A DNA stretch of 64,000 nucleotides from a bacterium (GCA_024742285.1 JANSYR010000010.1:1-64000), one strand, 5' to 3'. Shown: positions 9,296 to 18,369, counted from the first letter of the stretch. The notes: generated by a model from the sequence alone, not told the origin. Made by a program: numbers and translations.

Positions 9296-10132
9296 ATGGA
9301 GTTCGGGTTCGTCCTGCCGAACCACGTCGGTGTCGAGGATCCCTACGACGTGGTCTCGATCGGCGTCCACGCCGAGATCGCGGGCTTCGATTCGCTCTGG
9401 GTGAACCACCATGTGATCAACGCGGGCTACGTCCGCGAGCGTCTCGGCACGCGTCCCTACCATGACGCCCTCGTCCTGCTGACGTGGCTCGCGTCCAGGA
9501 CCGATCACGCGCGGCTCGGGACGAGCGTGCTCGTGCTCCCCTATCTCCATCCGATGGTGCTGGCGCGCGAGCTCGCGACCCTCGACCACCTCTCGGGCGG
9601 TCGACTGGTGGTCGGGGTCGGCGTCGGGAGCCTGCCCGACGAGAACGAAGCGATGGGCGTCCCGTACAAGGGGCGGGGGCGCTTCGCGGACGAGTTCCTC
9701 GACGTGATGGATCTCCTCTGGACCCGGGACGAGGCGAGCTTCGCGGGCGAGCACTTCTCCTTCGAGGACGTGATCTCCTCGCCGAAGCCCCTGCAACGAC
9801 CACGACCGCGGATCCTCGTGGGTGGGAACAAGCGGGCTTCGATGCGTCGCGTCGCGCAACGGGGAGACGGTTGGCATCCGCTGATGCTCTCGCCCGAGGG
9901 CGTGCGGAACCGCATGGACTTCCTGCGCGAGGAGGCTGCGTCCGCCGGGCGCCCGGAGGTCGCCGAACGGGTCTCGGTGCGCGTCGACATGAGTCGGGTC
10001 CACCCAGGGACCGTCGCCGAATACGCCGAAGCGGGGGTGAGCGAGCTCGTCGTCGGCCTGGGCACCGCCGACGTGACCGCGATGCGCGACGAGATCGATC
10101 GATTCGCCGAGGCGATGCTCTCGGGGCGGTGA
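9296..10132 (+). CDS. LLM-class flavin/F420-dependent oxidoreductase
   Basis: A 278-residue TIM-barrel enzyme of the luciferase-like monooxygenase class. Its start MEFGFVLPNH, the HARLGTSVLVLPYLHPMVLA segment, and LSGGRLVVGVGVG match that fold, with the last forming the phosphate-binding strand. The short size and lack of a separate partner subunit resemble F420-dependent dehydrogenases or reductases in the TIGR03619-like group. Whether it uses F420 or FMN cannot be read from the sequence. ATG 9296 follows a purine-rich GGGGAGGGGAGG. It is divergent from the flavin monooxygenase and 35 bases upstream of a BCCT transporter. Confidence 0.85.
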   Translation: MEFGFVLPNHVGVEDPYDVVSIGVHAEIAGFDSLWVNHHVINAGYVRERLGTRPYHDALVLLTWLASRTDHARLGTSVLVLPYLHPMVLARELATLDHLSGGRLVVGVGVGSLPDENEAMGVPYKGRGRFADEFLDVMDLLWTRDEASFAGEHFSFEDVISSPKPLQRPRPRILVGGNKRASMRRVAQRGDGWHPLMLSPEGVRNRMDFLREEAASAGRPEVAERVSVRVDMSRVHPGTVAEYAEAGVSELVVGLGTADVTAMRDEIDRFAEAMLSGR

Positions 10133-10167
10133 TCTGCGCGAAGGCGCGAGGCTGCTAGGTTCGATCC

Positions 10168-11697
10168 ATGCCCGACGCCGACGAGTTCCTGTCGCGAATC
10201 GGCCTGCCGAACGCGACGGCCCGGAGCGCGGTCGCCGGGATCTCTCTGGTCGTCGTGGTCGCCCTCGTGTTCCTCGATCGGGCACGGTCCGTGCTCCTGG
10301 CGGCGCGGGACGCCGTGATCTCCGGCGCCGACGTGCTCTTCGTCGTCTCGGCGAACGTCTCGCTCGTCGTGCTCGCGATCATCGCCCTCCATCCGGTCGG
10401 TCGTCTTCGCCTGAGCCCCGACGACGAGGGGCCCGAGTTCGGGACCGGGGCCTGGCTCGCGATGCTCTTCTCCGCCGGCCTCGCCTCGGGCCTCCTCTAC
10501 TGGGCGACGGCGGAGCCCCTCCTGCACGCGGCGGCGAATCCGTTCCTCGAGGACGGCGCTTCTGGCGACGAGGCAGCGCGTGTCGGCCTCCGGGTCACGA
10601 TGTTCCACTGGGGGCTTCACGGGTGGGGATTCTACGTTCTGGCCGCCCTCGCGATCGCGATTCCGGTCCACCGCGATGGCGCCGCGCTCCGGTTCCGCGA
10701 GATCCTGGGGGCGACCCGGAACGGCGTCGGTGCGCGAGGGGCTTCGGGCTCGGCGCTCGACCTGCTCGCGATCTTCGGCACCGTGTGCGGCGTCGCGACG
10801 TCGATCGGCCTCTCGGCGAGCAGCATGAACGCCACCCTGGCGGGACTCTTCGGCGGCGGCGCGGAAGCGCCTCTCGACGTCCGTGTCCAGGTCGGGATCA
10901 TCGCCGTCGTCGCCGGACTCGGAATCGCATCGGCGCTCTCGGGGGTCGCACGCGGGATCCGCTGGCTCTCGACGCTGAATGCGTGGGTGAGTCTCGGATT
11001 GATGTTCGGCTTCCTGCTGCTCGGGCCGACCGCGGACGTGCTGGCGTTGATCGGTTCGAGCTTCGTCGACTATGCGTCGACGGCGCCCGCACTCGGCCTC
11101 TTCGTCGGTGAGTCGACGGCGGATCGCGCCTGGCAGGCGGACTGGACGATCTTCTACTGGGCCTGGTGGCTCGCATGGACGCCCTTCGTCTCGCTCTTCA
11201 TCGTCCGGATCTCTCGCGGCCGGACGATTCGCGAGCTGGTCGTGGGCGTCACTCTGCTGCCCACCGCGGCCACGCTCGTCTGGATGGGGCTCTTCGGGGG
11301 CACGGCGCTGCTCGAGGATCGCGCTGCCTCGGGCGCGATCTCCCGAGCCGTCGAGATCGACTACGCCCTCGGTCTCGTCGCGGTGATCGAGCAGCTCGCG
11401 TCGGGCCCTTGGGCGACTGCGCTCGTCGCCGTCGCGGCCTTCCTGCTCTTCACGTGGCTGATCACGAGTCTCGACTCCGCGACGTTGGTCCTGTGCGAGC
11501 TGATGGGGACGGCGGGCGTGCCGGCGGCCAAGGTCTTCTGGGGCCTCGCCGTGGCGGCGGTCGCCGCGATCCTGCTGGTCGTCGGTGGACTCACGGCGCT
11601 GCAGGCGGCGTCGATCGTGATCGGTCTCCCGCTGGCCCTCGTGCAGCTCGGCGCGGCGGGGCTGCTTCTCCTGAGGGTCCTGCGCGGTCGCGTCTGA
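10168..11697 (+). CDS. BCCT-family transporter (betaine/choline/carnitine type)
   Basis: A 509-residue membrane protein with about 12 hydrophobic segments. It carries the BCCT signature DWTIFYWAWWLAWTPF, followed by VRISRGRTIRE, and an earlier FHWGLHGWGFY. Family members import quaternary ammonium compounds such as betaine or choline using Na+ or H+, or as antiporters. The translocation path in BCCT proteins is tryptophan-rich, as seen here. The ATG at 10168 has only a weak Shine-Dalgarno. No choline or betaine catabolic enzymes are next to it, so the substrate stays open; osmoprotection is plausible. Confidence 0.92.
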   Translation: MPDADEFLSRIGLPNATARSAVAGISLVVVVALVFLDRARSVLLAARDAVISGADVLFVVSANVSLVVLAIIALHPVGRLRLSPDDEGPEFGTGAWLAMLFSAGLASGLLYWATAEPLLHAAANPFLEDGASGDEAARVGLRVTMFHWGLHGWGFYVLAALAIAIPVHRDGAALRFREILGATRNGVGARGASGSALDLLAIFGTVCGVATSIGLSASSMNATLAGLFGGGAEAPLDVRVQVGIIAVVAGLGIASALSGVARGIRWLSTLNAWVSLGLMFGFLLLGPTADVLALIGSSFVDYASTAPALGLFVGESTADRAWQADWTIFYWAWWLAWTPFVSLFIVRISRGRTIRELVVGVTLLPTAATLVWMGLFGGTALLEDRAASGAISRAVEIDYALGLVAVIEQLASGPWATALVAVAAFLLFTWLITSLDSATLVLCELMGTAGVPAAKVFWGLAVAAVAAILLVVGGLTALQAASIVIGLPLALVQLGAAGLLLLRVLRGRV

Positions 11698-11859
11698 TCG
11701 CAGGGCATCGCTTCGTCGAGGCGCTCGACGCGGATCGCCCGCGTGGGGGCTCGGGCGTCTGCGAGACCCTCGCGATCATTTGTGCCGGATCGGGGTTCGC
11801 CTACGCTCCGCCGCGCGTCGCGAGGCGTTCGGTCCGGGCCGGGCCGCGGAGGGAAGGGC

Positions 11860-13863
11860 GTGAATCGACTGAAGGCGATTGGACTCGGATTCCTGGCGGC
11901 CAGCGTGTCCGCCTGCGGAAGCGAGGCTCCGGCCCCCGAGCGCTTCGCCGTGCCGGAGGGGGTGGAGGCGCCGACCCGGGAGGCCTGCGCCCACCGCGAC
12001 GAGCGGAAGCTCGCGCTCTGGGGCGATCTCCACGTCCATACGATGCTCTCGTCGGATGCCTGGAACTACGATCTCCAGGTCCGGCCGGATGGCGCCTATC
12101 GCTACGCCTTCGGCGGCGAGACCAAGCTCCCGCCGAACGACGAGAACGGAATGGGGACGCGGATCGTTCGGATCGATCGACCGCTCGACTTCGCGGCGGT
12201 GACCGACCACGCCGAGTTCTTCGGCGAGCAGCTCCTGTGTACCGACGAGATCTCTCCCGCCTACTACACCGAAATGTGCAAGTCGATCCGGGACGCGACC
12301 GCGCCGACCGACTCCCCCCTCGGCTTCAAGATCATGCACCCGCTCCCATCGCGGGAAGAGGAAATCTGCGGCGAGGACGGAGCGCGATGTGCGGAGGCGC
12401 TCGAGAAGGGCTGGGCCGAGACGGTCGCCGCCGCGGAGCAGTGGAACGATACGAGCTCCGCCTGCGAGCGGACGACGTTCATCGCCTACGAATACAGCTC
12501 CTTCCGGCTCGGCTCGAACCTCCACCGCAACGTGATCTTCCGGGGGAGCGCCGTCCCGAAGCGCCCGATCAGCTACATGGACGTCCAGCGCGAATGGGAG
12601 CTCTGGTCGCTCCTCGACGCCCGGTGCAACGAATCCGCGACCGGCTGCGAGGCGATCGCCATTCCGCACAACTCGAACATCAGCAACGGTCGGATGTTCA
12701 ACATCGATTACCCGGGTGCACACTCCATCGAGGAGGAGGCGGCCCGCGCTCGGCTCCGGATCAAGGTCGAGCCGATCGTCGAGATCATGCAGCACAAGGG
12801 CGACTCCGAATGTCGGCGAGGCCTGCCCGGCGTGATCGGCGTGGACGATGCGCTCTGTGACTTCGAGAAGTTCGAGAACAGCGCGTTCCGCTACCGCAAT
12901 GGCGACGAGCCGCCGCGCGAGTGCTACGACGGCTTCCTGCAGGATTCGATTCCCCATCTCGGTCCGAACTGTCTCTCCCGCCGGAGCTACGTTCGATATG
13001 CGCTCGCCGACGGGCTCGCGGAGGAAGCGCGGATCGGGGTCAATCCGTTCAAGTTCGGCCTGATGGCGAGCACGGACACCCACAACGCGATGCCGGGCGG
13101 CGTCGAGGAGCGCAGCTGGCCCGGCCACCTCGGGATCGCCGACGGGACGCCCGAGGCGCGTCTGCGACCAGGCGACGGCGGCATGGGCAACTACGCGAAC
13201 GGGCCGGGCGGGTTGATCGGCGTCTGGGCCGAGGAGAACGCCCGCGACGCGATCTTCGATGCGATGCAACGCAAGGAGGTCTTCGGGACCAGCGGGCCGC
13301 GGATCGAGCCGCGCTTCTATGGCGGGTGGGGGTTGCAGGCGGGCCTGTGCCGGCGCGCCGACGTCGTCGGCGAAGTGCTCGCTCGCGGCGTGCTGGCCGT
13401 ACCCATGGGCGGCGATCTGCCGCCGCGGGTCGACGACGGCGGTCCGACCTTCGTGGTCACGGCCAGCCGCGATCCCGGGACCGCCGGTGCGCCGGGCGGG
13501 CTCCTGCAGCGGCTCCAGGTCGTGAAGGGCTGGGTCGACGACGAGGGCCTCGTTCACGAGCAGGTGGTCGACGTTGCGGGGGGTCCCAATGACGCCGACG
13601 TCGATCCGGCCACCTGTGCGCCGCGCGGGCCCGGTCACGACGCGCTCTGTGGCGTATGGCGCGACCCGGACTTCGACCCCGCGCGCCGGGCCGTCTACTA
13701 CGCGCGCGTGGTCGAGAACCCGAGCTGCCGGTATCACGCCTGGCAATGCCTCGGTCTGCCCGAGGACGATCGGCCCGCCGGCTGCGACGACGACCTGATG
13801 CAAGACGTCCAGCAGGAGCGGGCCTGGACCTCGCCCATCTGGTACACGCCCGAGGCCGGGTGA
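11860..13863 (+). CDS. DUF3604-family lipoprotein
   Basis: A 667-residue exported protein starting at GTG 11860 behind GGAGGG. The leader MNRLKAIGLGFLAASVSAC ends in a lipobox, so membrane anchoring is likely. The mature protein has LWGDLHVHTMLSSDAWNYD and FAAVTDHAEFFG near its start, an AIPHNSNISNG block in the middle and MASTDTHNAMPGG later, all metal-ligand-rich motifs resembling PHP hydrolases. This matches DUF3604, a family without an established reaction. It is unusually rich in cysteines, which suggests disulfides. It ends SPIWYTPEAG, as does the second family member at 54854 (SPIWYTP), so the two are paralogues of one type. It lies between the BCCT transporter and a P450. Confidence 0.88.
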   Translation: MNRLKAIGLGFLAASVSACGSEAPAPERFAVPEGVEAPTREACAHRDERKLALWGDLHVHTMLSSDAWNYDLQVRPDGAYRYAFGGETKLPPNDENGMGTRIVRIDRPLDFAAVTDHAEFFGEQLLCTDEISPAYYTEMCKSIRDATAPTDSPLGFKIMHPLPSREEEICGEDGARCAEALEKGWAETVAAAEQWNDTSSACERTTFIAYEYSSFRLGSNLHRNVIFRGSAVPKRPISYMDVQREWELWSLLDARCNESATGCEAIAIPHNSNISNGRMFNIDYPGAHSIEEEAARARLRIKVEPIVEIMQHKGDSECRRGLPGVIGVDDALCDFEKFENSAFRYRNGDEPPRECYDGFLQDSIPHLGPNCLSRRSYVRYALADGLAEEARIGVNPFKFGLMASTDTHNAMPGGVEERSWPGHLGIADGTPEARLRPGDGGMGNYANGPGGLIGVWAEENARDAIFDAMQRKEVFGTSGPRIEPRFYGGWGLQAGLCRRADVVGEVLARGVLAVPMGGDLPPRVDDGGPTFVVTASRDPGTAGAPGGLLQRLQVVKGWVDDEGLVHEQVVDVAGGPNDADVDPATCAPRGPGHDALCGVWRDPDFDPARRAVYYARVVENPSCRYHAWQCLGLPEDDRPAGCDDDLMQDVQQERAWTSPIWYTPEAG

Positions 13864-13870
13864 ACCAACG

Positions 13871-13898
13871 CGCCCCGTCTGCGAAGCGCGTCGGGGCG
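13871..13898 (+). terminator. Hairpin downstream of the DUF3604 gene
   Basis: Eight bases after the stop, arms CGCCCCG (13871-13877) and CGGGGCG (13892-13898) form a 7-bp G+C-rich stem. No T-run follows, so this is terminator-like rather than a classical intrinsic terminator. Confidence 0.4.
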
Positions 13899-14009
13899 GG
13901 CGTTCCGCGTCATGGGGCGCTGCACTAGAGTGCGAAGTACGCGCGTTGCGGGCCGGTGCCCGGGGTTCGCGCGAATCGCTCGCCCTGCCTTCCTCGAGGA
14001 GACCGCCCG

Positions 14010-15266
14010 ATGGCCGCTGCTGCCGAACTCATCGAATCGCTTCACCTGGTCGAGCCCGACAGCTATGCCGAACGCGGCTACCCGCACGTCGAGTGGGCGA
14101 AGCTTCGCCAGACCGCGCCGATCGAGCGCTTCGAGCCCGAGGGCTGGCCGCCTTTCTGGGCCGTGACGCGCTACGCGGACATCGTGCAGATCTCGAAGAA
14201 CCCGCAGTCCTTCCTCAACAAGGATGGGATCAGCTTCGATCGTCTCGAGGGTCTCGACCGCGACGAGGCCGGAATGAAGATGCGGACCATCATCGAGATG
14301 GACAACCCGGACCATCGGAAGTACCGCGCCGTCGCGAGCCGCTTCTTCACGCCGCGCAGTCTCGGCCGTTGGGACGCGATGATCGAACAGGTCGCCGTCC
14401 GACTCGTCGACGCGCTCGGAGAGGAGGGGGAGGCCGACTGGGTCACCGACGTCGCCTCGCTCCACCCGCTCGCGGTCATCTGCAGGATCCTCGGCGCGCC
14501 AGAAGAAGACGAGCCCTTCGTCCTGAAGACGACCAACGAGATCTTCGGCCGCGACGATCCCGAGTTCCAGCGACCGGGCATGACCGCGCGGGAATCGGTC
14601 ATGGCCGCCGCGATGGACTTCGGCGCGTACTTCCACGAGATCCTGGAAGACCGGCGCAAGACGCCGCAGGACGACCTCGTGTCGCTCTTCGCGAACGCGC
14701 GGGTCGACGGCGAGCCGATGAACGAGATCGACACGATGGGCTACTGCCTGGTGATGTTCATCGCCGGTCACGAGACGACCCGCGGCGGACTGACCGGCGG
14801 GATGAAGGCGCTGCTCGACCATCCGGATCAGCTGGCAAAGTGGAAGTCGGACCCGGCCGCCTACACGAAGTCCGGGGTCGAGGAGATTCTGCGCTACGTG
14901 ACGCCGGTCAACACGATGGCCCGGACCGTCGCCGAGGACATCGAGATCGGCGGGCGGCAGATGAGAGCCGGCGACCGGCTGATCATGTACTACGCCTCGG
15001 CGAACCGGGACGAGGACGTCTTCGAGGCGCCGAACACGTTCCGGATCGACCGCCATCCGAATCCGCATCTCGCCTTCGGGATCGGGGAGCACTTCTGCCT
15101 CGGCGCGCACCTCGCGCGGAAGACCCAGCAGTCGATGTTCCGCGAGTTCGTCTCGCGGGTGGAGCACGTCGAGCAGGTCGGGGAGGCGGAGCGCACCGCC
15201 TCCAACCTCGTTCCCGGACTCAAGCACCTGCCGATCCGCTATCGGCTGCGACCGCACGCGGCCTAG
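14010..15266 (+). CDS. Cytochrome P450
   Basis: A 418-residue soluble bacterial P450. The oxygen-binding I helix reads AGHETTRGG (252-260), the K helix ExxR is E292-I-L-R295, and the heme loop is FGIGEHFCLGAH with C363 as the thiolate ligand. The size and motifs match class I P450s that need separate ferredoxin and reductase partners, neither of which is in the window. Related bacterial enzymes hydroxylate sterols, terpenes or fatty acids. ATG 14010 has GAGGAG upstream and is preferred to an in-frame ATG at 13956 with no such site. It stands alone between the DUF3604 gene and the signalling cluster. Confidence 0.93.
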   Translation: MAAAAELIESLHLVEPDSYAERGYPHVEWAKLRQTAPIERFEPEGWPPFWAVTRYADIVQISKNPQSFLNKDGISFDRLEGLDRDEAGMKMRTIIEMDNPDHRKYRAVASRFFTPRSLGRWDAMIEQVAVRLVDALGEEGEADWVTDVASLHPLAVICRILGAPEEDEPFVLKTTNEIFGRDDPEFQRPGMTARESVMAAAMDFGAYFHEILEDRRKTPQDDLVSLFANARVDGEPMNEIDTMGYCLVMFIAGHETTRGGLTGGMKALLDHPDQLAKWKSDPAAYTKSGVEEILRYVTPVNTMARTVAEDIEIGGRQMRAGDRLIMYYASANRDEDVFEAPNTFRIDRHPNPHLAFGIGEHFCLGAHLARKTQQSMFREFVSRVEHVEQVGEAERTASNLVPGLKHLPIRYRLRPHAA

Positions 15267-15464
15267 ACCCGGTGGGAGCGCGCCCGCCCGGTCGCGCGAA
15301 ACGCGTCGGTCTCGCGCTCGTTCGCCGGCTCCACGCCGTCAGGGCGGCGCGAGGTCCTCATCCAGCTCCGCGTCGCATGGCCCTCGGAATCGCGCCAATT
15401 CGCCTCGTTCTGTGTCAAAATGGCACGAAACCGAGGGGGAGAGTGGCCTCAGGAGCAGCATAGT

Positions 15465-15480
15465 GGGCACGCCACCTGCA
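15465..15480 (+). promoter_or_regulatory. Sigma-54 promoter candidate for the NtrC-type activator
   Basis: GGGCACGCCACCTGCA fits the sigma-54 consensus TGGCACG-N4-TTGCA with two mismatches, and the invariant GG (15466-15467) and GC (15478-15479) have the required ten-base spacing. It lies about 67 bases before the activator start. Thirteen of its central bases recur almost unchanged at 18306-18319 in front of the stress protein. The identification is by eye. Confidence 0.6.
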
Positions 15481-15546
15481 TTCGTCTGCATTTGTCGCTC
15501 GTAGGTGGGCAGTGCGGTGCGCCCGGCAGCGCGAAGGGGAGTGGGC

Positions 15547-16938
15547 GTGATTCGAAAAGTCCTGGTGGTAGACGACGACCCCGTCATGCGCGAGATGGTC
15601 GAAGAGATGCTCTCCAGCCACGGCCACCCCGTGGTCGTGGCGGCGTCCGCCGAGGAGGCGCTCGAGCGGGCCGCGTCCGAGCCCGATTTCGGCTGCGTCG
15701 TGACGGACCTGCAGATGCCGGGGATGGACGGGCTCGGGTTGCTCGGCGCGTTGCGCGAACGTCACCCGTCGACCCCGGTCGTGCTGATGACCAGCTTCGG
15801 CTCGGTCGACACGGCGGTCGAGGCGATGCGGCTGGGCGCACACGACTTCGTCACCAAGCCCTTCCAGGCGGAGCGCCTGCTGCTGACCCTCGAACGCGCC
15901 CTCGAGAATCGCGCGCTCGTCGACGAGAACAAGCGACTGCGCGCCGCGGCGGAGCGGACCGCATCGTTCGGGGATCTGGTCGGGAAGAGTCTGGCGATGA
16001 ACGAGATCTACGCGCTGATCCGCAAGATCGCGAGCAATCGCAGCAACGTCCTGATCACGGGCGAGAGTGGAACGGGCAAGGAGGTGGTCGCGCGCACGGT
16101 CCACATGTCGGGCGCTCGCGCGGAGGGCCCCTTCGTTCCGATCAACTGCACGGCCATGCCGGAAGGGCTCCTCGAGAGCGAACTCTTCGGCCACGTGCGC
16201 GGCGCGTTCACGGGCGCGAACTCGAACAAGAAGGGGCTCTTCGAAGCCGCCAACGGGGGCACGCTCTTCCTCGACGAGATCGGGGACATGTCGCCGACGC
16301 TCCAGGGCAAGCTCCTGCGCGTGATCCAGGACCAGGAGATCCGCCCCGTCGGCGGGACCCAGTCCATCAAGGTCGACGTCCGGCTCGTGTCCGCGACGAA
16401 TCGCGACCTGCGTGCGGACATCGCGGAGGGGCTCTTCCGCGAAGACCTCTTCTACCGGCTGAACGTGATCCCGATCCACATCCCGCCGCTTCGCGAGCGC
16501 CCCGAGGACATCCCGCCGCTCGCGCAGGCCTTCGTGGCGCGATTGTCGGAGGGAGCGCCGTGCACGCTGTCGGAGAACGCGATGCGCAAGCTCTGCCGTT
16601 CGCCGTGGCCGGGAAACGCCCGCGAGCTCCAGAACTGCCTGGAGCGGAGTCTCGCCCTGGCCGATGGGAACGAGATCCACGCGAGCGACATCCTGATTCC
16701 CGACGACCCGGTCCAGGGCGACGGCAGTCTCGAGGAAGCGATCACCCAGCTCGCGCAGCAGCGCAGGCTCTCCCTGTCCGAGCTCGGCGACCTCTACGTG
16801 GAGGCCGTGCTCGAGGCGACGGACGGGCGAAAGAGCGAGGCGGCCCGGGTGCTCGGAGTCAATCGGCGAACGCTCTATCGCCGCGAGGAGCGGCGGGCGC
16901 GAGGGCAGGACGCCTCCCCGGAGCGCCAGGCGAGCTGA
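15547..16938 (+). CDS. Sigma-54-dependent response regulator (NtrC family)
   Basis: A 463-residue regulator with all three NtrC domains. The receiver (1-120) has the acidic pocket VVDDD, phospho-acceptor D54 in CVVTDLQMPGMDG and K104 in TKPF. The AAA+ domain has Walker A GESGTGKE (172-179), the sigma-54 contact loop GAFTGA (219-224), Walker B TLFLDE (239-244) and the sensor/arginine region. A Fis-type HTH (AARVLGVNRRTLYRREER) ends the protein. It should activate sigma-54 promoters after phosphorylation, probably by the PAS kinase encoded next. GTG 15547 is chosen for its GGGAG five bases upstream; GTG 15541 is possible. A sigma-54-like promoter precedes it, so autoactivation is plausible. Confidence 0.93.
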   Translation: MIRKVLVVDDDPVMREMVEEMLSSHGHPVVVAASAEEALERAASEPDFGCVVTDLQMPGMDGLGLLGALRERHPSTPVVLMTSFGSVDTAVEAMRLGAHDFVTKPFQAERLLLTLERALENRALVDENKRLRAAAERTASFGDLVGKSLAMNEIYALIRKIASNRSNVLITGESGTGKEVVARTVHMSGARAEGPFVPINCTAMPEGLLESELFGHVRGAFTGANSNKKGLFEAANGGTLFLDEIGDMSPTLQGKLLRVIQDQEIRPVGGTQSIKVDVRLVSATNRDLRADIAEGLFREDLFYRLNVIPIHIPPLRERPEDIPPLAQAFVARLSEGAPCTLSENAMRKLCRSPWPGNARELQNCLERSLALADGNEIHASDILIPDDPVQGDGSLEEAITQLAQQRRLSLSELGDLYVEAVLEATDGRKSEAARVLGVNRRTLYRREERRARGQDASPERQAS

Positions 16939-17022
16939 ATCGTCGCCCCCTCGTCCGGGGTCGGGCGGTATTTCGCCGTCCGCACTGTACATCCCTCGGA
17001 TCGTGCCTAGCGTTTCGACGTG

Positions 17023-18120
17023 ATGGACAGAGAAGCCCGCGAAACTGCCGATCGCCTGGAGTCGATCCTCGAGTCCGCCGTCGACGGCATCATCTCGATG
17101 GACGAGGCCGGCACGATCGAGTCGGTGAACCAGGCCGCCGTCCACATCTTCGGCTACGACCGGGAAGAGATGATCGGCTCGCCGGTGACGATGCTCATGC
17201 CGTCGCCCCATCGCGAGGAGCACGGGACCTACGTCGCTCGGTACATCGAGACGGGCGAAGCGCAGATCATCGGCCGAGGGCGCGAGGTTTCGGGTCTCCA
17301 CAAGGACGGCACCGAGTTTCCGCTCTACCTTGCCGTCAGCGAGGGCCGGCATCGGGACGCGCGCGTCTTCACCGGGATCGTCCGCGACCTGTCCGCGCTC
17401 CACCTCGCGGAGGAGCGCGCACGCTCCGCCGAGCAGCTCGCCTCGCTCTCGCTCCTCACCGCCGGGATCGCCCACGACATCGGCACGCCGATGAACGTGA
17501 TCCTCGGCTACGCGGACATGCTCAAGGACTCGCTGTCCAACGAGAAGGATCGTCGTCGCGCGGAGATCATCTCGGAGCAGGTGCGGCGCGTGACGAACCT
17601 GATCGAGACCCTCCTCAACATCGCGCGTCCGCACGAGATGATCCGAGCTCCGATCCTGGCCGCCGACGTGATGGATCACGCTCTCGACTTCTTCCGGGAG
17701 AAGCTCCGGTCCCGGGGCGTCGACGTCGAACGCAGCTACCCGGACCGCGGCGAGATCCTCGGCGACAAGGATCGGCTCGAGCAGACCTTCCTGAATCTGA
17801 TCGTGAACGCCGCGGACGCGATGTCCGGCGGCGGCAAGCTCTCGGTGTCGGTCGCGACCGGCGAGGACGGCTGGATCGAGATCGCGCTCCGCGACACCGG
17901 GGAGGGGATCGAGGAAGGGATGCTCGACCGGGTCTTCGAACCCTTCCAGACGACGAAGGGGCGCGGGGAAGGGACCGGACTGGGCCTCGTCGTCTGCCGC
18001 TCGATCGTGCTCGCCCACCATGGAACGATCGGCGTCGAGAGCGAGGTCGGGCAGGGCACGCGCTTCCTCCTGCGCTTCCCGCCGCGTGATCAGGCCGAGG
18101 TCCTTCATCGTCAGGGCTGA
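17023..18120 (+). CDS. FixL-like PAS-domain sensor histidine kinase
   Basis: A 365-residue cytoplasmic kinase without membrane helices. The PAS domain (about 10-125) follows the FixL pattern closely: H67, R73 and R87 occupy the positions of the heme ligand and the two ligand-contact arginines of rhizobial FixL. A DHp domain follows with H151 in IAHDIGTPMN, then an HATPase domain with NLIVNAADAM, DTGEGI and GTGLGL. It should phosphorylate the NtrC-type protein encoded 84 bases upstream. Heme binding, and therefore oxygen sensing, is an inference: many PAS domains share this motif. The gene may start at ATG 17023 or the preceding GTG 17020; neither has a strong ribosome site. Its stop lies in the first unit of a tandem repeat. 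Confidence 0.9.
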   Translation: MDREARETADRLESILESAVDGIISMDEAGTIESVNQAAVHIFGYDREEMIGSPVTMLMPSPHREEHGTYVARYIETGEAQIIGRGREVSGLHKDGTEFPLYLAVSEGRHRDARVFTGIVRDLSALHLAEERARSAEQLASLSLLTAGIAHDIGTPMNVILGYADMLKDSLSNEKDRRRAEIISEQVRRVTNLIETLLNIARPHEMIRAPILAADVMDHALDFFREKLRSRGVDVERSYPDRGEILGDKDRLEQTFLNLIVNAADAMSGGGKLSVSVATGEDGWIEIALRDTGEGIEEGMLDRVFEPFQTTKGRGEGTGLGLVVCRSIVLAHHGTIGVESEVGQGTRFLLRFPPRDQAEVLHRQG

Positions 18121-18188
18121 GGCTCTGTCGGGGCTGAGGCTCCATCAGGGCTGAGGCTCTGTCAGGGCTGAGGCTCCGCGAAGGCTGA
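18110..18188. repeat. 17-bp tandem repeat, four units plus a partial
   Basis: Four consecutive 17-bp units of the form GTCAGGGCTGAGGCTCT (18110-18126, 18127-18143, 18144-18160, 18161-18177) differ by one to three bases, followed by a partial unit. The first unit contains the stop codon of the kinase gene. The array ends about 118 bases before the sigma-54 element of the stress-protein gene. Function unknown. Confidence 0.85.
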
Positions 18189-18305
18189 CGCACGGCCCTG
18201 TGAGCGGATTCGCGCACCCCGAGGCGACTCGTCACCGAGATGTGGCGGGATGTCCCGATCGCGCCCGTGGGGCTCCCTGAGGCGCGGTAGACGCTGCCGC
18301 CGTCC

Positions 18306-18319
18306 GGCACGCCACTTGC
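18306..18319 (+). promoter_or_regulatory. Sigma-54 promoter for the universal stress protein
   Basis: GGCACGCCACTTGC matches the sigma-54 consensus GGCACG-N4-TTGC at every defined position, with GG at 18306-18307 and GC at 18318-18319 exactly ten bases apart. It lies about 50 bases before the ATG at 18370. A short inverted repeat CGGGA-TG-TCCCG at 18246-18257 could be part of an activator site, but this is weaker. The NtrC-type activator encoded just upstream is the obvious candidate regulator. Confidence 0.75.
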
Positions 18320-18369
18320 GTTGCGTGGGGCAGGACCGCCGGTCGTGCAACGCGGTCCGGGAGGCGAGC

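Noticed and set aside
10156-10167. GGTTCGATCC resembles a tRNA T-arm
   Set aside because: Flanking bases do not form the T stem and no acceptor, D or anticodon arm is found around it.
11743-11859. N-terminal extension of the DUF3604 lipoprotein
   Set aside because: The upstream in-frame codons are Arg/Gly-rich without a signal; the GTG at 11860 has a ribosome site and opens directly into a lipoprotein signal.
15420-15436. TGGCACG at 15421 as a second sigma-54 site
   Set aside because: The -12 part reads CGAG instead of TTGC, so the essential GC is missing at the right spacing.
15415-18108. 897-codon open frame opposite the activator and kinase genes
   Set aside because: The plus-strand frames hold complete NtrC and histidine kinase domains; the opposite frame has none.
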